A stretch of DNA of 64,000 nucleotides from Hufsiella arboris (GTDB lineage: Bacteria > Bacteroidota > Bacteroidia > Sphingobacteriales > Sphingobacteriaceae), in the NCBI RefSeq assembly GCF_009834875.1, contig NZ_WVHT01000002.1:372001-436000 (forward strand), in the 5' to 3' direction. A model generated the notes under the pieces. It was not told the DNA's origin. It did not search any database and saw nothing but the letters and a program-made list of their open reading frames with translations. Of this stretch, positions 1 through 8,796 are shown piece by piece. Made by a program: the position numbers and the translations under genes. How positions within the stretch are numbered: position 1 is the stretch's first letter; the number at the start of each line of letters is the position of its first letter.

Positions 1-873
1 CGGCAGGTAAACGCGGGAAATAAGTACCTTTACAATCAGAAGGAGATTCAGGAGGAGCTAACAGAGTACGATTACGGGGCGAGGTTCTATGATCCGGTAA
101 TTGCCCGGTGGACAAGTGTTGATCCATTAGCCGAAATTAATAGACGGTGGTCGCCTTATAATTACGGGAAGAATAACCCCATTAGAAATATTGATCCTGA
201 TGGCATGGCGGTTGTAGAAACAGCGCGGGGGACAATGTATACTGGTGATGATGTCATCGCAAAGTTTAAAGACTTAAAAGCACAATTGTCAGATAAAGAA
301 CCTGATGATAATTCAGAGGAGCCTAAAGGGCCAACTTGGTCATCTAAATACGGATTTCATGTTCATCAACATGCGAATAGAGTAGGATTGTATAGAGGTA
401 TAAATAATTCTAACGATCCAGAATTGACGACAGAACTGGATGAGTTAAATGCAGGAACAGAATATGCAGATAGCGATCCGTTCCAAACTGGTGATAATTC
501 TTATCGACATGCCATGCGAAATAAAAGTCAAACTGTTGCTCAAGCTAAGAGTGAAGCAGATGCTTTTGTACGGAAACAATTTGCATTGGCTAAGAAATTA
601 AAAGCAGAAGGAAAAATCGTCGAAGCATATTATCAATTTGCTATAGGCCTACACACCTTGCAGGATGCAACGTCGCCTGCCCATGCTGGTTTTCAAGAGT
701 GGTCAGATCACCCATCTGCCACACAAATATTTAATCATGTTACACAAGAGTTGTTCTACCCTGGCGAAAACAGTAACCTGCAAAAAATTACTAATCAATA
801 TTTGGATTGGTTTCAAAAAAGTAATGCCCCTTTGCCATCGGGCAATTTATTTGATGGAATAAAACACGATTAA
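1..873 (+). CDS. Rhs-family polymorphic toxin, C-terminal end (5' partial)
   Basis: The reading frame is open from base 1, so the gene starts before the window. The first ~68 residues are the end of an RHS repeat-associated core ([20 protein letters not shown], then the closing NIDPDG), after which Rhs proteins switch to a variable toxin domain. The remaining ~220 residues hold H-x-x-Q-D-x(5)-H ([11 protein letters not shown]) and an upstream YRHAMRN. These resemble the metal-binding helices of zinc-dependent phospholipase C or HET-C-like folds, but the enzymatic role is inference. Rhs proteins act in contact-dependent competition. A small membrane protein follows 2 bases after the stop, the usual place for an immunity gene. 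An ATG inside the frame at 205 is not a credible start because it cuts the core domain. Confidence 0.85.
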   Translation, partial: RQVNAGNKYLYNQKEIQEELTEYDYGARFYDPVIARWTSVDPLAEINRRWSPYNYGKNNPIRNIDPDGMAVVETARGTMYTGDDVIAKFKDLKAQLSDKEPDDNSEEPKGPTWSSKYGFHVHQHANRVGLYRGINNSNDPELTTELDELNAGTEYADSDPFQTGDNSYRHAMRNKSQTVAQAKSEADAFVRKQFALAKKLKAEGKIVEAYYQFAIGLHTLQDATSPAHAGFQEWSDHPSATQIFNHVTQELFYPGENSNLQKITNQYLDWFQKSNAPLPSGNLFDGIKHD

Positions 874-875
874 TT

Positions 876-1187
876 ATGAAAGGATTACTGGTACTGCTAA
901 TTATGTATTCGATTGTTATTATTTTATCAATTGCAGTAAGACGCTTGACGATCGGTTTAAAATCCAAGTGGGTGTATATAATTTTACCAATTTATATTAT
1001 CATTATAACTATCTATATAGATCTTATGAATTGGCTTACTAACTATTTTAGAGACAAAAAAATTTACTTGGATATGGGGCATGCGAATATAGGTATACTC
1101 ATATTAGGTTTAATCAGTTATGTTACGGTACTGTTCTTTATTATAAATATTATATATAAAAGGTACAGAAAACGGCCTATGGCATAG
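876..1187 (+). CDS. Small membrane protein, candidate immunity protein
   Basis: The protein has 103 residues and about three hydrophobic helices (roughly 3-22, 32-53 and 70-93), ending in a basic tail (KRYRKRP). It begins 2 bases after the Rhs stop codon and its own stop lies inside a hairpin that closes the pair. No family is recognised. The position directly behind an Rhs toxin tip and the membrane topology suggest an immunity protein against a toxin acting at the membrane or periplasm. That function is inferred from context only. Confidence 0.6.
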   Translation: MKGLLVLLIMYSIVIILSIAVRRLTIGLKSKWVYIILPIYIIIITIYIDLMNWLTNYFRDKKIYLDMGHANIGILILGLISYVTVLFFIINIIYKRYRKRPMA

Positions 1188-1227
1188 AAAGACAAGCCCG
1201 GCCATGCGGGGCTTGTCTTTCTATGCC
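1181..1227 (+). terminator. Perfect 19-bp hairpin closing the toxin-immunity pair
   Basis: Bases 1181-1199 are perfectly complementary to 1209-1227, with a 9-base loop. The stem contains the immunity gene's stop codon. There is no long T run after it, so it may work as a bidirectional or Rho-assisted terminator, or as an mRNA-stabilising end. Confidence 0.6.
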
Positions 1228-1867
1228 AAGTTAAGAGCTTTAAGTGCATTTGACAAATGTGATGACGGTTTTTAGATGGTAAAGCACCCACTTTAACTTA
1301 TTAAGGAATTGGAGTATTAAGCACTCTACGAGAAGCAAGACTCGGCCAATAAAGACTAACAATAGGCATTTAACTGCTGATGTGAAGAAACTGAAAAGCG
1401 CTGTCAACCTTATATTAGTACAAGTTCGCAGCATCAGGCCAGCATCGCTCTGTTGAAATTGCAGGATACATTCATTATAACGTACTAGTTGTTATAAGGG
1501 TCAACCACTTCATAAAATTAACCAATTCTCGATAGGGCTGCTTGCATGCTCACTGAAATGAATTAAATGGTTTTTCATTCGAATTTCAGATTGAGATTTA
1601 AGCTAGTTACAGCCTATTTAATTAGCAGGGGTTCGCCACGTTTTACTAAATGCCGGAATAATTTTGTATTAAAAATACGTGATTAAACATTCACTTATAA
1701 AAACACCCCCTTAATTTAGGGTGTTTTCACCCTGATAAATTGGGTGATTTTTTGTGAAAAAGTGTGAAACTTTGAGAATATTTTCACGTATTCTTGTTTC
1801 CCGATTTTTGCTGATCCTTCCGTATCGTTCCGTTTAGAAAGTTTTTTTGCGTTAAATTATTGATTGG
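1228..1867. other. Intergenic stretch without a supported gene
   Basis: About 640 AT-rich bases lie between the toxin pair and the secretion operon. Both strands show only short, low-complexity reading frames. The one structured part is the tandem hairpin at 1700-1746. No transposase remnant or RNA gene is recognised. Confidence 0.6.
1700..1753 (+). terminator. Tandem hairpins before the secretion operon
   Basis: Two adjacent stem-loops are seen: AAAACACCC (1700-1708) with GGGTGTTTT (1719-1727), and CACCC (1728-1732) with GGGTG (1742-1746) followed by a T-rich run. They could insulate the downstream operon or attenuate its leader. Neither role is proven. Confidence 0.4.
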
Positions 1868-1870
1868 TTG

Positions 1871-3103
1871 ATGATTAAAGCCTCGGCTCTGTACCTGGTT
1901 ATCGTGATTTCTTTTATGCTGACACTGATCCTGTCTTCAATTATCGCTGCTGCTTTTTATTTCCGGTTGCGTTCTCAGCAGGATATCCGCTATGTGCGCC
2001 TGGCTGCCAACCTGCATTCGGCGGTTGCTTTGGTGACTTCCTCGGATTTTAAAGAGGATTCGCTTGGAACTGGGCTTGATCTTTTTGACAGAGGTGCTGA
2101 CAGTATTTGGGTGGCTAAAAATGCCTGGGGGGTGTTTGATCTGGCGGCGGTCAAATCATTTCAGCAGCGGGACACGCTGCAACGTGTTTTTTTATTGGGA
2201 AGAAAGCCAAACGCGGGACAGGTTCTGTACCTGGCAGATGAAAATCGTCCGCTCTCGGTGAGCGGGGATACCCGTATTACGGGCGAGGCATTGTTGCCGA
2301 AGTCGGGCATCCGGCAGGCTTATGTGGAGGGCCGCCCTTTTTCGGGTAAAAATCCGGTGGAGGGGAGGATCAGGGAAAGTAAACCGGAGCTGCCGCCCCT
2401 TCAGGCAGAGATGCTTAAACGGGTGGAACGTTTGTTTTTGTTAAAGGGTAACAAGTTTACCGGGAGGGATTCGGTTTTAAATTCGTTTTTTCAGGATGCC
2501 AGGGTTTTACAGTTTGACAAAGACCGGCCGTTTCCCCGCGGCTTCTCGGCACAGGGAAGGCTAATCCTGGTTTCTGATACGGTGCTGCATGTCGACAGGG
2601 ATGCCCGCCTGGAAAATGTGATTTTGATAGCTCCAGCAGTGGTGATAGAGGGGGGATTTCGAGGCTCTGCGCAGTTTTTTGTAAAAGATTCGCTGGTGAC
2701 GGGTGCGGGATGTGTGTTTGATTACCCTTCGGCATTTGTTCTTTACAAGGATACGGAACGACTGCCCCAGCCCAAGCTGGAGCTGGGCCGTAATTCAGTG
2801 TTCAATGGTCTTTTGGTTTCTTATGAGAAGAAACATTCGGAACTGCAGACGCTGATATCGCTCGGTAAGGGTTCGCTGGTTCGTGGAGAGGTTTATGCAA
2901 CGGGATTTCTTAAGATGGAAAAACCGCTGGAGGTGGACGGCCAGTTGACCTGCCGTCGCTTTTTGATTCAGACGCCGTCTACGCTCTATGAAAATTATTT
3001 GTTGGATGTGGTGCTGAACCGCCGGAAACTGAGCGCTTTTTATTTGTCATCCGCCCTGCTGGCGCCGGATGGTTCGACCGGGATTGCTAAATGGCTAAAC
3101 TGA
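1871..3103 (+). CDS. Large minor pseudopilin-like protein (GspK/PilX-like position)
   Basis: This is the first gene of the secretion operon, about 410 residues. The N terminus has a short basic leader, then a hydrophobic helix (ALYLVIVISFMLTLILSS) like that of pseudopilins and PilX/GspK. The glutamate at mature position 5 is absent, as in GspK. The body has short polar beta-rich repeats (for example VSGDTRITGEALLP) resembling bactofilin or polymer-forming folds. It lies directly before two typical minor pseudopilins and GspF. A TTG at 1868 is possible, but the ATG at 1871 is the more natural start. The GspK assignment rests on position and N terminus, not clear homology. Confidence 0.6.
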   Translation: MIKASALYLVIVISFMLTLILSSIIAAAFYFRLRSQQDIRYVRLAANLHSAVALVTSSDFKEDSLGTGLDLFDRGADSIWVAKNAWGVFDLAAVKSFQQRDTLQRVFLLGRKPNAGQVLYLADENRPLSVSGDTRITGEALLPKSGIRQAYVEGRPFSGKNPVEGRIRESKPELPPLQAEMLKRVERLFLLKGNKFTGRDSVLNSFFQDARVLQFDKDRPFPRGFSAQGRLILVSDTVLHVDRDARLENVILIAPAVVIEGGFRGSAQFFVKDSLVTGAGCVFDYPSAFVLYKDTERLPQPKLELGRNSVFNGLLVSYEKKHSELQTLISLGKGSLVRGEVYATGFLKMEKPLEVDGQLTCRRFLIQTPSTLYENYLLDVVLNRRKLSAFYLSSALLAPDGSTGIAKWLN

Positions 3104-3109
3104 GTTACT

Positions 3110-3502
3110 GTGATGAGATATTCTTTTGACTTAAAAATTCTGATGCGGTCACCGCGGCGTTTGTCAGCTTCGACTATTGTGGAAGTGGTGATTGCCATGG
3201 TGATTATGGTGACGGTGATGCTGGTGGCTGTTTCGTTGATTGGCCGCCTCAGTATTTCCGGGATTCCGCTGGTGCGGATCCGGGCCCAGGCTCAGGCTGA
3301 GACGCTGGCCAGCCAGGATGCGGGGGATGGAAAAACTGGGGAATCCTCCTGGGATATAGGTGGGTTACGTTATATCAGGAAGGTGAGTTTATATAAAGAC
3401 TATACTGACCTGCGCAGGATTCAGGTGGAGGCTTTTCAGAATGGTGTGCAACTGTGCCTGGTTTCAAGGCTCGTAAAGGTCGGGGATGAGAAAAATCTGT
3501 AA
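3110..3502 (+). CDS. Minor pseudopilin (GspI-like)
   Basis: The protein has 130 residues. A basic leader of about 20 residues (LMRSPRRLSA) is followed by STIVEVVIAMVIM, with glutamate at mature position 5, which is the type IV prepilin/pseudopilin signal. The residue before the predicted cleavage site is Ala rather than the usual Gly. The size and the place between the GspK-like and GspJ-like genes fit GspI, which caps the pseudopilus with GspJ and GspK. Its end overlaps the next gene by 17 bases, suggesting translational coupling. Confidence 0.7.
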   Translation: MMRYSFDLKILMRSPRRLSASTIVEVVIAMVIMVTVMLVAVSLIGRLSISGIPLVRIRAQAQAETLASQDAGDGKTGESSWDIGGLRYIRKVSLYKDYTDLRRIQVEAFQNGVQLCLVSRLVKVGDEKNL

Positions 3503-3986
3503 AGGAAAGGTAAGGGCCTTTACGCTGTTTGAACTGACGGTGGCAATGCTGCTGACGGCCATTGTTACAGCATTGGCTTATTCGGCTTACCGGTATGTGG
3601 GTAAAGCGTACCTGGAGTTTAACAGAAAAGGGCATGATGCCGCTGAACTATTGGTGACCAATAAACAGCTCGTTTATGATCTCAACAGGGCGACTGCAGC
3701 AAGGCTGACGGATGAGGATCTGATTTTGCGCGATGCTTCTGGTGAGATTTCTTACCGGGTCATGGACAGCTTGCTGATCCGTAAGCAGTATGATTTGCGG
3801 GAGGACACTTTATGCAGGTCAGCCAGCCGGCTGCTGGGGCGGTTCGGCGGCAAAGATGTTTCAGCCGGACTAACAGATGTATTGGTCGTTCCTGTGTCGG
3901 TATCGGGATATGAAGTGCCTTTTTCGCTGACGAAGGACTACAGCGCGGAAGAATTAATGAATATGGATCATACGAATAATTTTTAA
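3486..3986 (+). CDS. Minor pseudopilin (GspJ/GspH-like)
   Basis: The protein has 166 residues. The leader RKICKGKVRA precedes FTLFELTVAMLLTA, a class III prepilin helix with glutamate at +5 and Ala at -1. The body is small and beta-rich with no recognised enzymatic motif. It overlaps the upstream pseudopilin gene by 17 bases and ends 1 base before the GspF start. It probably joins the tip complex of the pseudopilus. Whether it is GspJ or GspH cannot be settled from sequence alone. Confidence 0.7.
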   Translation: MRKICKGKVRAFTLFELTVAMLLTAIVTALAYSAYRYVGKAYLEFNRKGHDAAELLVTNKQLVYDLNRATAARLTDEDLILRDASGEISYRVMDSLLIRKQYDLREDTLCRSASRLLGRFGGKDVSAGLTDVLVVPVSVSGYEVPFSLTKDYSAEELMNMDHTNNF

Positions 3987-3987
3987 G

Positions 3988-5127
3988 ATGGCGACAATCG
4001 ATTGGTCGGAATACGGCCTTAAAACCAAGAAGGCTAAGGATAGCTCGCTGACTTCGTTGGTAAAACTGATGAATCGCGAGATAAGTTTTGGGAGCAAGGG
4101 ACTGCCTGATAAGAAAAAAGAGGCGTTCTACCTGGAGCTGAGTACGCTGTTGTTGTCTGGTATTGATTTACGTTCGGCCCTGAATCTGATTTTAGTGGAT
4201 CAGCGGAAGCCGGCTGACAGGCAGGTTTTCCAGCAGGTTGCCGACTCGGTTATCTCGGGAACTTCGCTTTCTGAGGCTTTGCGTTTATCGGGTAAATTTA
4301 GTGATTATGAATTTTTTAGCATCCGGATCGGCGAGGAAACGGGCAAATTGGGTAAGATTTTAACGGATCTGGGCGCGTATTATAAGAGCAGGATCCAGCA
4401 GAAGCGTAAAATAGTCGGGGCAATTACTTACCCAGTGATCGTGATGTGTACGTCGCTGGCGGCGGTGTTTTTTATGATCAAGTTTGTGGTTCCGATGTTC
4501 GCGGGGGTATTTTTGCGGTTTGGCGGGAAGCTTCCGTACCTAACGAGCGTAATTATCGGTATTTCTTCGTTTTTCGACCAGTATTTTTATCTCATGCTGC
4601 TCCTGGTGGCCTTGTGTATTTTTTCGATAATGCTGAATCGGCGGAAAACCTGGTTTCGCCGGCTGATGTCTTCAGCGGTATTGAAAATACCGGTCGCGGG
4701 CGATATTATCCAAAAGGTTTACCTGGCGCGTTTTGCCAATACGATGAGTTTACTTGTAAGCACCAGCACGCCTTTATTGCAATCGATTTCGCTGGTGCGC
4801 AAGATGATAAGCTTTTACCCGGTGCAGACTTCTCTGGCTGTGGTTGAGCAGGATATCTTACGGGGAGAATCACTGCACGCGAGCCTGTCGAAGTTTAGCT
4901 TTTACCCGGATAAGCTGGTGCAGTTGGTTAAAGTGGGCGAGGAGGTTAACCGGCTGGATTATTTTTTTGAGAAACTGGCCGTTCAATATACCGATGAGGT
5001 AGAATACCGTACCAATACGATCAGCAGTGTGCTCGAGCCGCTGATCATCATTTTTTTGGGACTCATTGTCGGCGTGATCCTGATTGCGATGTATCTGCCG
5101 ATGTTTCAGTTAAGTAATAGTTTCTAA
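3988..5127 (+). CDS. gspF: Type II secretion inner-membrane platform protein GspF
   Basis: The 379-residue protein has two T2SSF repeats: one around residues 45-170 (FYLELSTLLLSG, then IRIGEETGKLGKIL) and one around 245-370 (FANTMSLLVSTSTPLL, then VKVGEEVNRLDYFF). Three hydrophobic segments follow the GspF/PilC pattern, including one at the C terminus. GspF links the cytoplasmic ATPase to pseudopilus assembly in the inner membrane. The gene follows the pseudopilins by 1 base. Family assignment is firm. T2SS and type IV pilus versions cannot be told apart from this gene alone. Confidence 0.9.
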   Translation: MATIDWSEYGLKTKKAKDSSLTSLVKLMNREISFGSKGLPDKKKEAFYLELSTLLLSGIDLRSALNLILVDQRKPADRQVFQQVADSVISGTSLSEALRLSGKFSDYEFFSIRIGEETGKLGKILTDLGAYYKSRIQQKRKIVGAITYPVIVMCTSLAAVFFMIKFVVPMFAGVFLRFGGKLPYLTSVIIGISSFFDQYFYLMLLLVALCIFSIMLNRRKTWFRRLMSSAVLKIPVAGDIIQKVYLARFANTMSLLVSTSTPLLQSISLVRKMISFYPVQTSLAVVEQDILRGESLHASLSKFSFYPDKLVQLVKVGEEVNRLDYFFEKLAVQYTDEVEYRTNTISSVLEPLIIIFLGLIVGVILIAMYLPMFQLSNSF

Positions 5128-5185
5128 TCAGTCAATATGTAAAAAGATAACGCTCTCACTAAACCTTAAAATAACCTATTTCCTT

Positions 5186-5491
5186 ATGTCACAACGTCTT
5201 ATTAAACGCATTGAAGCGGTTGATTTTCTTATCAGCGCTAGAAAAACGGGTACGCCTACATCTTTTGCCCGCAGATTGAATATTTCTGAAAGAGCTCTTT
5301 ACCGCCTTTTGGAAGAAATGAAGGAGCTGGGTGCCCCGATCAGCTACTGTAAACTCAGGCGCAGTTATTATTATACGGAGGAGGGCCGTTTTTATGCTGG
5401 CTTTAAAAAGAGTGTTTCGCCGGTTCGCTCGTATGCGACGGAACTGCCGGTTATTTCCCAGGAGCCGGTATTTTATGAAAGCATGGCCTGA
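5186..5491 (+). CDS. Small HTH-domain DNA-binding protein
   Basis: The protein has 101 residues. An N-terminal winged-helix/HTH_11-like region (IEAVDFLISARKTGTP, then ARRLNISERALYRLL) is followed by a short tail with a YYYTEEGRF segment. Single-domain HTH proteins of this type are common in Bacteroidota. It sits between the gspKIJF group and the first tail-fibre-like cassette gene, in the same direction. It is therefore a candidate local regulator of the cassette genes, which is inference from position. Confidence 0.7.
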   Translation: MSQRLIKRIEAVDFLISARKTGTPTSFARRLNISERALYRLLEEMKELGAPISYCKLRRSYYYTEEGRFYAGFKKSVSPVRSYATELPVISQEPVFYESMA

Positions 5492-5547
5492 TATTATTAT
5501 GCCTATCAATACTTCTTTTCCAAAACTCATTTCTTAGCTAATTATTT

Positions 5548-6525
5548 ATGAAAAAAATTCTTGCAATGATATTGTTGCTGGCAGGACCGTTTTGCCTGTT
5601 TGCCCAGAACAAGTTTCCTCCTACGGGCTATACGGGCATCGGCACGGATAGCCCGATAAATGGGCTTCATTTGGTCAGTAGTGATTCTGAGTCGGGTGGT
5701 TCTTTCCGGTTTGGTTTTAGTGGCGCCAAAGATGCGGTGCTTTCCTACGGATGGGACGGGGTCTCCCAGGATGCGCTCCGTTTGAGCCAATATACCCATA
5801 ATAGTTTTGCCGGACGTGCCGATTTGCTTTATATCGCCTCTTCAAATGGTTATATGGGACTTGGCACTAATGCTCCGCAGTCGAGGTTGTCCATTGCGAC
5901 AGGTGTGCTTTCGGGGATAGCTAACGAAGTTTTTAGTGCGCTTGACGTTGGCCCGCAATACGGTGCCGGGCATTTTGGTAATGGCGCAGCAATCTATCTG
6001 AAATCGGCTACAAATGAGGGAATTCAGCCGGTTGCGGGTTTGTGGAGTTCTTTACGGGACGGCGGCAATGGCCAGGGTACCTATGCTGGGGCGCTTGTAT
6101 TCGGAACCAAGTCAAATGAAACGGCGGGTGTTACCGAGAAAATGCGTATTCGTGAAAACGGCGATGTGGGAATTGGGACCCAGTCACCCGATGCAAAGTT
6201 AACTGTCAAAGGACGTATACATAGCGAGGAAGTGAAGGTAGATCTGAGCGTTCCCGCGCCGGACTATGTGTTTGATGCGGATTATTCACTGGCTTCCTTA
6301 ACGGAGCTGCATAATTATATCAGGGAACACAGGCATCTGCCGGAGATTCCTTCAGCCGGGGAAATAGCGGAGAAAGGGCTTGAATTGGGTGATATGAATA
6401 TGCGGCTTTTAAAGAAGATCGAGGAACTGACGCTGTACCTGCTTGAAAAAGACGAAAAAATTGAGCGGCTTCAAAAGCGTCTCTCATCAATTGAAACAAA
6501 ACTTAACATGAAAACAATTAAATGA
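5548..6525 (+). CDS. Secreted tail-fibre-like cassette protein 1
   Basis: The 325-residue protein starts with a Sec signal peptide ending LFAQ. It has three GxGTxxP motifs (GIGTDSP, GLGTNAP and GIGTQSP), which in tail-fibre-like proteins mark short beta-prism segments before a trimeric stalk. The conserved family C-terminal module follows (PDYVF, HLPEIPSA, LKKIEELTLY), then a charged coiled coil. It is of the KVD-VP-PDYVF subtype. Its stop overlaps the next start by 4 bases (ATGA). It is a candidate substrate of the surrounding T2SS-like machine. Molecular function is unknown. Confidence 0.8.
   Translation: MKKILAMILLLAGPFCLFAQNKFPPTGYTGIGTDSPINGLHLVSSDSESGGSFRFGFSGAKDAVLSYGWDGVSQDALRLSQYTHNSFAGRADLLYIASSNGYMGLGTNAPQSRLSIATGVLSGIANEVFSALDVGPQYGAGHFGNGAAIYLKSATNEGIQPVAGLWSSLRDGGNGQGTYAGALVFGTKSNETAGVTEKMRIRENGDVGIGTQSPDAKLTVKGRIHSEEVKVDLSVPAPDYVFDADYSLASLTELHNYIREHRHLPEIPSAGEIAEKGLELGDMNMRLLKKIEELTLYLLEKDEKIERLQKRLSSIETKLNMKTIK
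6295..6398 (+). repeat. Direct repeat copy 1 within cassette 3' modules
   Basis: This 104-base segment, encoding part of the conserved C-terminal module, matches 7209-7312 with three differences by eye, while the flanking N-terminal domains are unrelated. It points to recent duplication or gene conversion of the 3' module. Confidence 0.8.
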
Positions 6526-7481
6526 AAAGAACGCTGATTTTCTCATTGCTGCTTGCAAGCGGCCGGCTGGCTTTCGGCCAGGATGCTGTTTATAACCGGA
6601 TTAGTATTTCTGACCTGGAAAAGTCTGGTGGGGCGGCGACGGTTTATGGCTGGGGCAACGCAGCCAGTAATCTTTTGGATCCAAGGCCATATTATTCTCC
6701 TGGTGCTCCGCCTTTTATGATTAACCATCATACAGGGTTGACTTTGTCTGCACATTCCTTATACGGCGGAATACGGTTTTATAATCAGGGTTACCCAGGT
6801 GCCTATGACGCGGCAACGGGGGCGAACTTCGTAATGAGTATAACAGATGGCCGCGTGGGGATTGGGACTACGACACCGACGATTAAGTTACATGTGGTCG
6901 GGCAGGGTACTACTGCACGTTTTGAAAGCTCAGCTGGTGGAGCGGCAATCCAAATAGCCAATACCGGGAATGGACGTACCTGGGCTATTGGGGATTATGT
7001 AGAAATACCAGGATCTTTTTCTATCGGTTACAACATGACCAACAGTCGCTCAGGAATTCTGATAGACGGCGATGGTAATATTGGGATAGGCACGCAATCT
7101 CCTGATGCGAAACTGGCTGTCAGCGGACGCGTGCATGCGCAGGAGGTGAAGGTAGACGCGAACGTTCCCGCACCGGACTACGTGTTTGATAAGGATTATT
7201 CGCTGGGCTCCTTAACGGAGCTGCATAATTATATCAGGGAACACCGGCATTTGCCGGAGATTCCTTCAGCCGGGGAAATGGCGGAGAAAGGGCTTGAATT
7301 GGGTGATATGAACCTGCGGTTATTGAAGAAGATCGAGGAATTGACCTTGTATATTATAGAATTGGATAAGGACAAGCGGGAGACGGAAGATCGTAATCAA
7401 AAACGCCTGCTGGAGCTTACCCAGGTTGTCGAAACGCTGCAACAGGAAGTTGGTGAGTTAAAAAAACAATTTGTTAAATAA
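6522..7481 (+). CDS. Secreted tail-fibre-like cassette protein 2
   Basis: The 319-residue protein has a signal peptide ending AFGQ and two GxGTxxP motifs (GIGTTTP, GIGTQSP). Its C-terminal module is nearly identical to that of the upstream gene, followed by a long coiled coil (about residues 280-318). The N-terminal ~110 residues are unlike the upstream paralogue. Overlaps of 4 bases upstream and 1 base downstream imply that cassette genes 1-3 are co-translated. It is predicted to be exported and oligomeric. Its function is unknown. Confidence 0.8.
   Translation: MKRTLIFSLLLASGRLAFGQDAVYNRISISDLEKSGGAATVYGWGNAASNLLDPRPYYSPGAPPFMINHHTGLTLSAHSLYGGIRFYNQGYPGAYDAATGANFVMSITDGRVGIGTTTPTIKLHVVGQGTTARFESSAGGAAIQIANTGNGRTWAIGDYVEIPGSFSIGYNMTNSRSGILIDGDGNIGIGTQSPDAKLAVSGRVHAQEVKVDANVPAPDYVFDKDYSLGSLTELHNYIREHRHLPEIPSAGEMAEKGLELGDMNLRLLKKIEELTLYIIELDKDKRETEDRNQKRLLELTQVVETLQQEVGELKKQFVK
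7209..7312 (+). repeat. Direct repeat copy 2 within cassette 3' modules
   Basis: This is the partner of 6295-6398, with three differences in 104 bases by eye. It lies at the same place in the downstream paralogue. Confidence 0.8.
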
Positions 7482-8245
7482 TGAAAAAGCAATTTTTAAT
7501 CCTGGCATGCGGTTTTTTTATCATCAAAATGTCCGTTGCACAAACTAACAGCTTTCCGCCTACCGGTAATGTGGGTGTGGGCACCCTGTCGCCCGGAGCT
7601 GCGTTGACGATTTATAATTCGACTCCTGTATTGCAGATATTTGATCATGAGATCAACCCTCAGGATGGTAGTTCCATGGGAAAACTTGCCTTTGGAAGGG
7701 GGGCGGAATTTGCATCGATTGACATTACCCGGTACCAGGGATCGTTCGATGATGTGACGGGTATGATCTTCCGGACGAGCTGGGCCACCGGTGCTGGTGG
7801 CGATGGAGCCAATTTGGAACGTATGCGAATCCAGTTCAATGGTAATGTAGGTATCGGCACATCCAATCCTACTGAACGGCTTTCCGTTAACGGCAAGATC
7901 CGGGCAAAGGAAATTCGGGTAGAGGCCTCACCCTGGCCGGATTACGTGTTCGGGCCGGAGCACATCTTGCCTTGTCTGCAGGACCTTGAAAAGTTTATTC
8001 AGACAAACCGGCGCTTGCCGGAGATACCTTCTGCTGCTGATGTATTAAGAGACGGTGTCGCCTTGGGTGAAATTAGTGCCTTGCTGTTAAAGAAGATCGA
8101 AGAGATGACCTTGTATATGATAGCAAAGGACAAACAATTGACTGCAGCGGCTACCGAAAACGGGCAGCTAAAAAGAAGGCTGGAACAGCTGGAAGCCAGG
8201 GTAGAGGCCTTGTCGGTTAATACACCGGTATGTCCGAAAGATTAA
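7481..8245 (+). CDS. Secreted tail-fibre-like cassette protein 3
   Basis: The 254-residue protein is the shortest intact member. The signal peptide ends SVAQ, and two motifs (GVGTLSP, GIGTSNP) flank a small central domain. The C-terminal module is of the RVEASPWPDYVF subtype, with LPEIPSA and LKKIEEMTLY, then a coiled coil. The start codon shares its first base with the previous stop codon. The following 160 bases hold only remnants that lead into a decayed paralogue. Confidence 0.8.
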   Translation: MKKQFLILACGFFIIKMSVAQTNSFPPTGNVGVGTLSPGAALTIYNSTPVLQIFDHEINPQDGSSMGKLAFGRGAEFASIDITRYQGSFDDVTGMIFRTSWATGAGGDGANLERMRIQFNGNVGIGTSNPTERLSVNGKIRAKEIRVEASPWPDYVFGPEHILPCLQDLEKFIQTNRRLPEIPSAADVLRDGVALGEISALLLKKIEEMTLYMIAKDKQLTAAATENGQLKRRLEQLEARVEALSVNTPVCPKD

Positions 8246-8406
8246 CCGGTTAGCAACCTTTCAGCGTTTGAACCAATGATTTCTCGTTAAATTATTAAAG
8301 CCAGTGGATCAATTACAAAAGTCAGACACCCGGTGTGTCTTCGGCCTCGAACGGATCGCCGGAGCCGTTTGTCAGAATCTAAAGGACGTGTTTAAGGGCG
8401 GGCCTA

Positions 8407-8739
8407 GTGGGCTGTTTGGCTATGCCGGGTGCAATATTTGCACGGTCCTGGTGCCGGGTGGGTCCAAATGACCAGCTTTCAGTGAATGTTAAGATTCGTG
8501 CGAATGAAATTAAGGTAGAAACTGGCTGGCGGGACTATGTGTTCGAGCCGGGATATCCGTTGAAGCGGGTTGGAGAGGTGGCGGCATATATCCGTAATAA
8601 TGGCCACTTGCCGGATGTTCCGGCTGCGCCGAGGTGGCTCGCCACGGGGGGTAATCGTGCGAAATTGAATAAGCTGCTTGTGCAGAAGATAGAGGAACTG
8701 ACGCTGTATATGATGAAAAGTAGCAGATTGATGGCTTGA
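8407..8739 (+). pseudogene. Decayed cassette gene (C-terminal fragment)
   Basis: The 110-residue open frame keeps the family C-terminal module (KIRANEIKVE, YVFEPGYPL, KIEELTLYMM) but has no signal peptide, no GxGTxxP motif and no N-terminal domain. Even the conserved LPEIPSA has degenerated to LPDVPAA, followed by an aberrant stretch. The region upstream (8246-8406) gives no clear frame. It is best read as the relic of a full cassette gene, and expression is doubtful. Confidence 0.75.
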
Positions 8740-8796
8740 ATACCAAGCTTAAGGGGCAGGAAGAAAAAATTAAGTAATGAAAAGTATCGGATAAAA

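Noticed and set aside
1240-1434. Minus-strand frame of 64 residues after the toxin pair
   Set aside because: No domain, composition like non-coding DNA, and no promoter or neighbour context.
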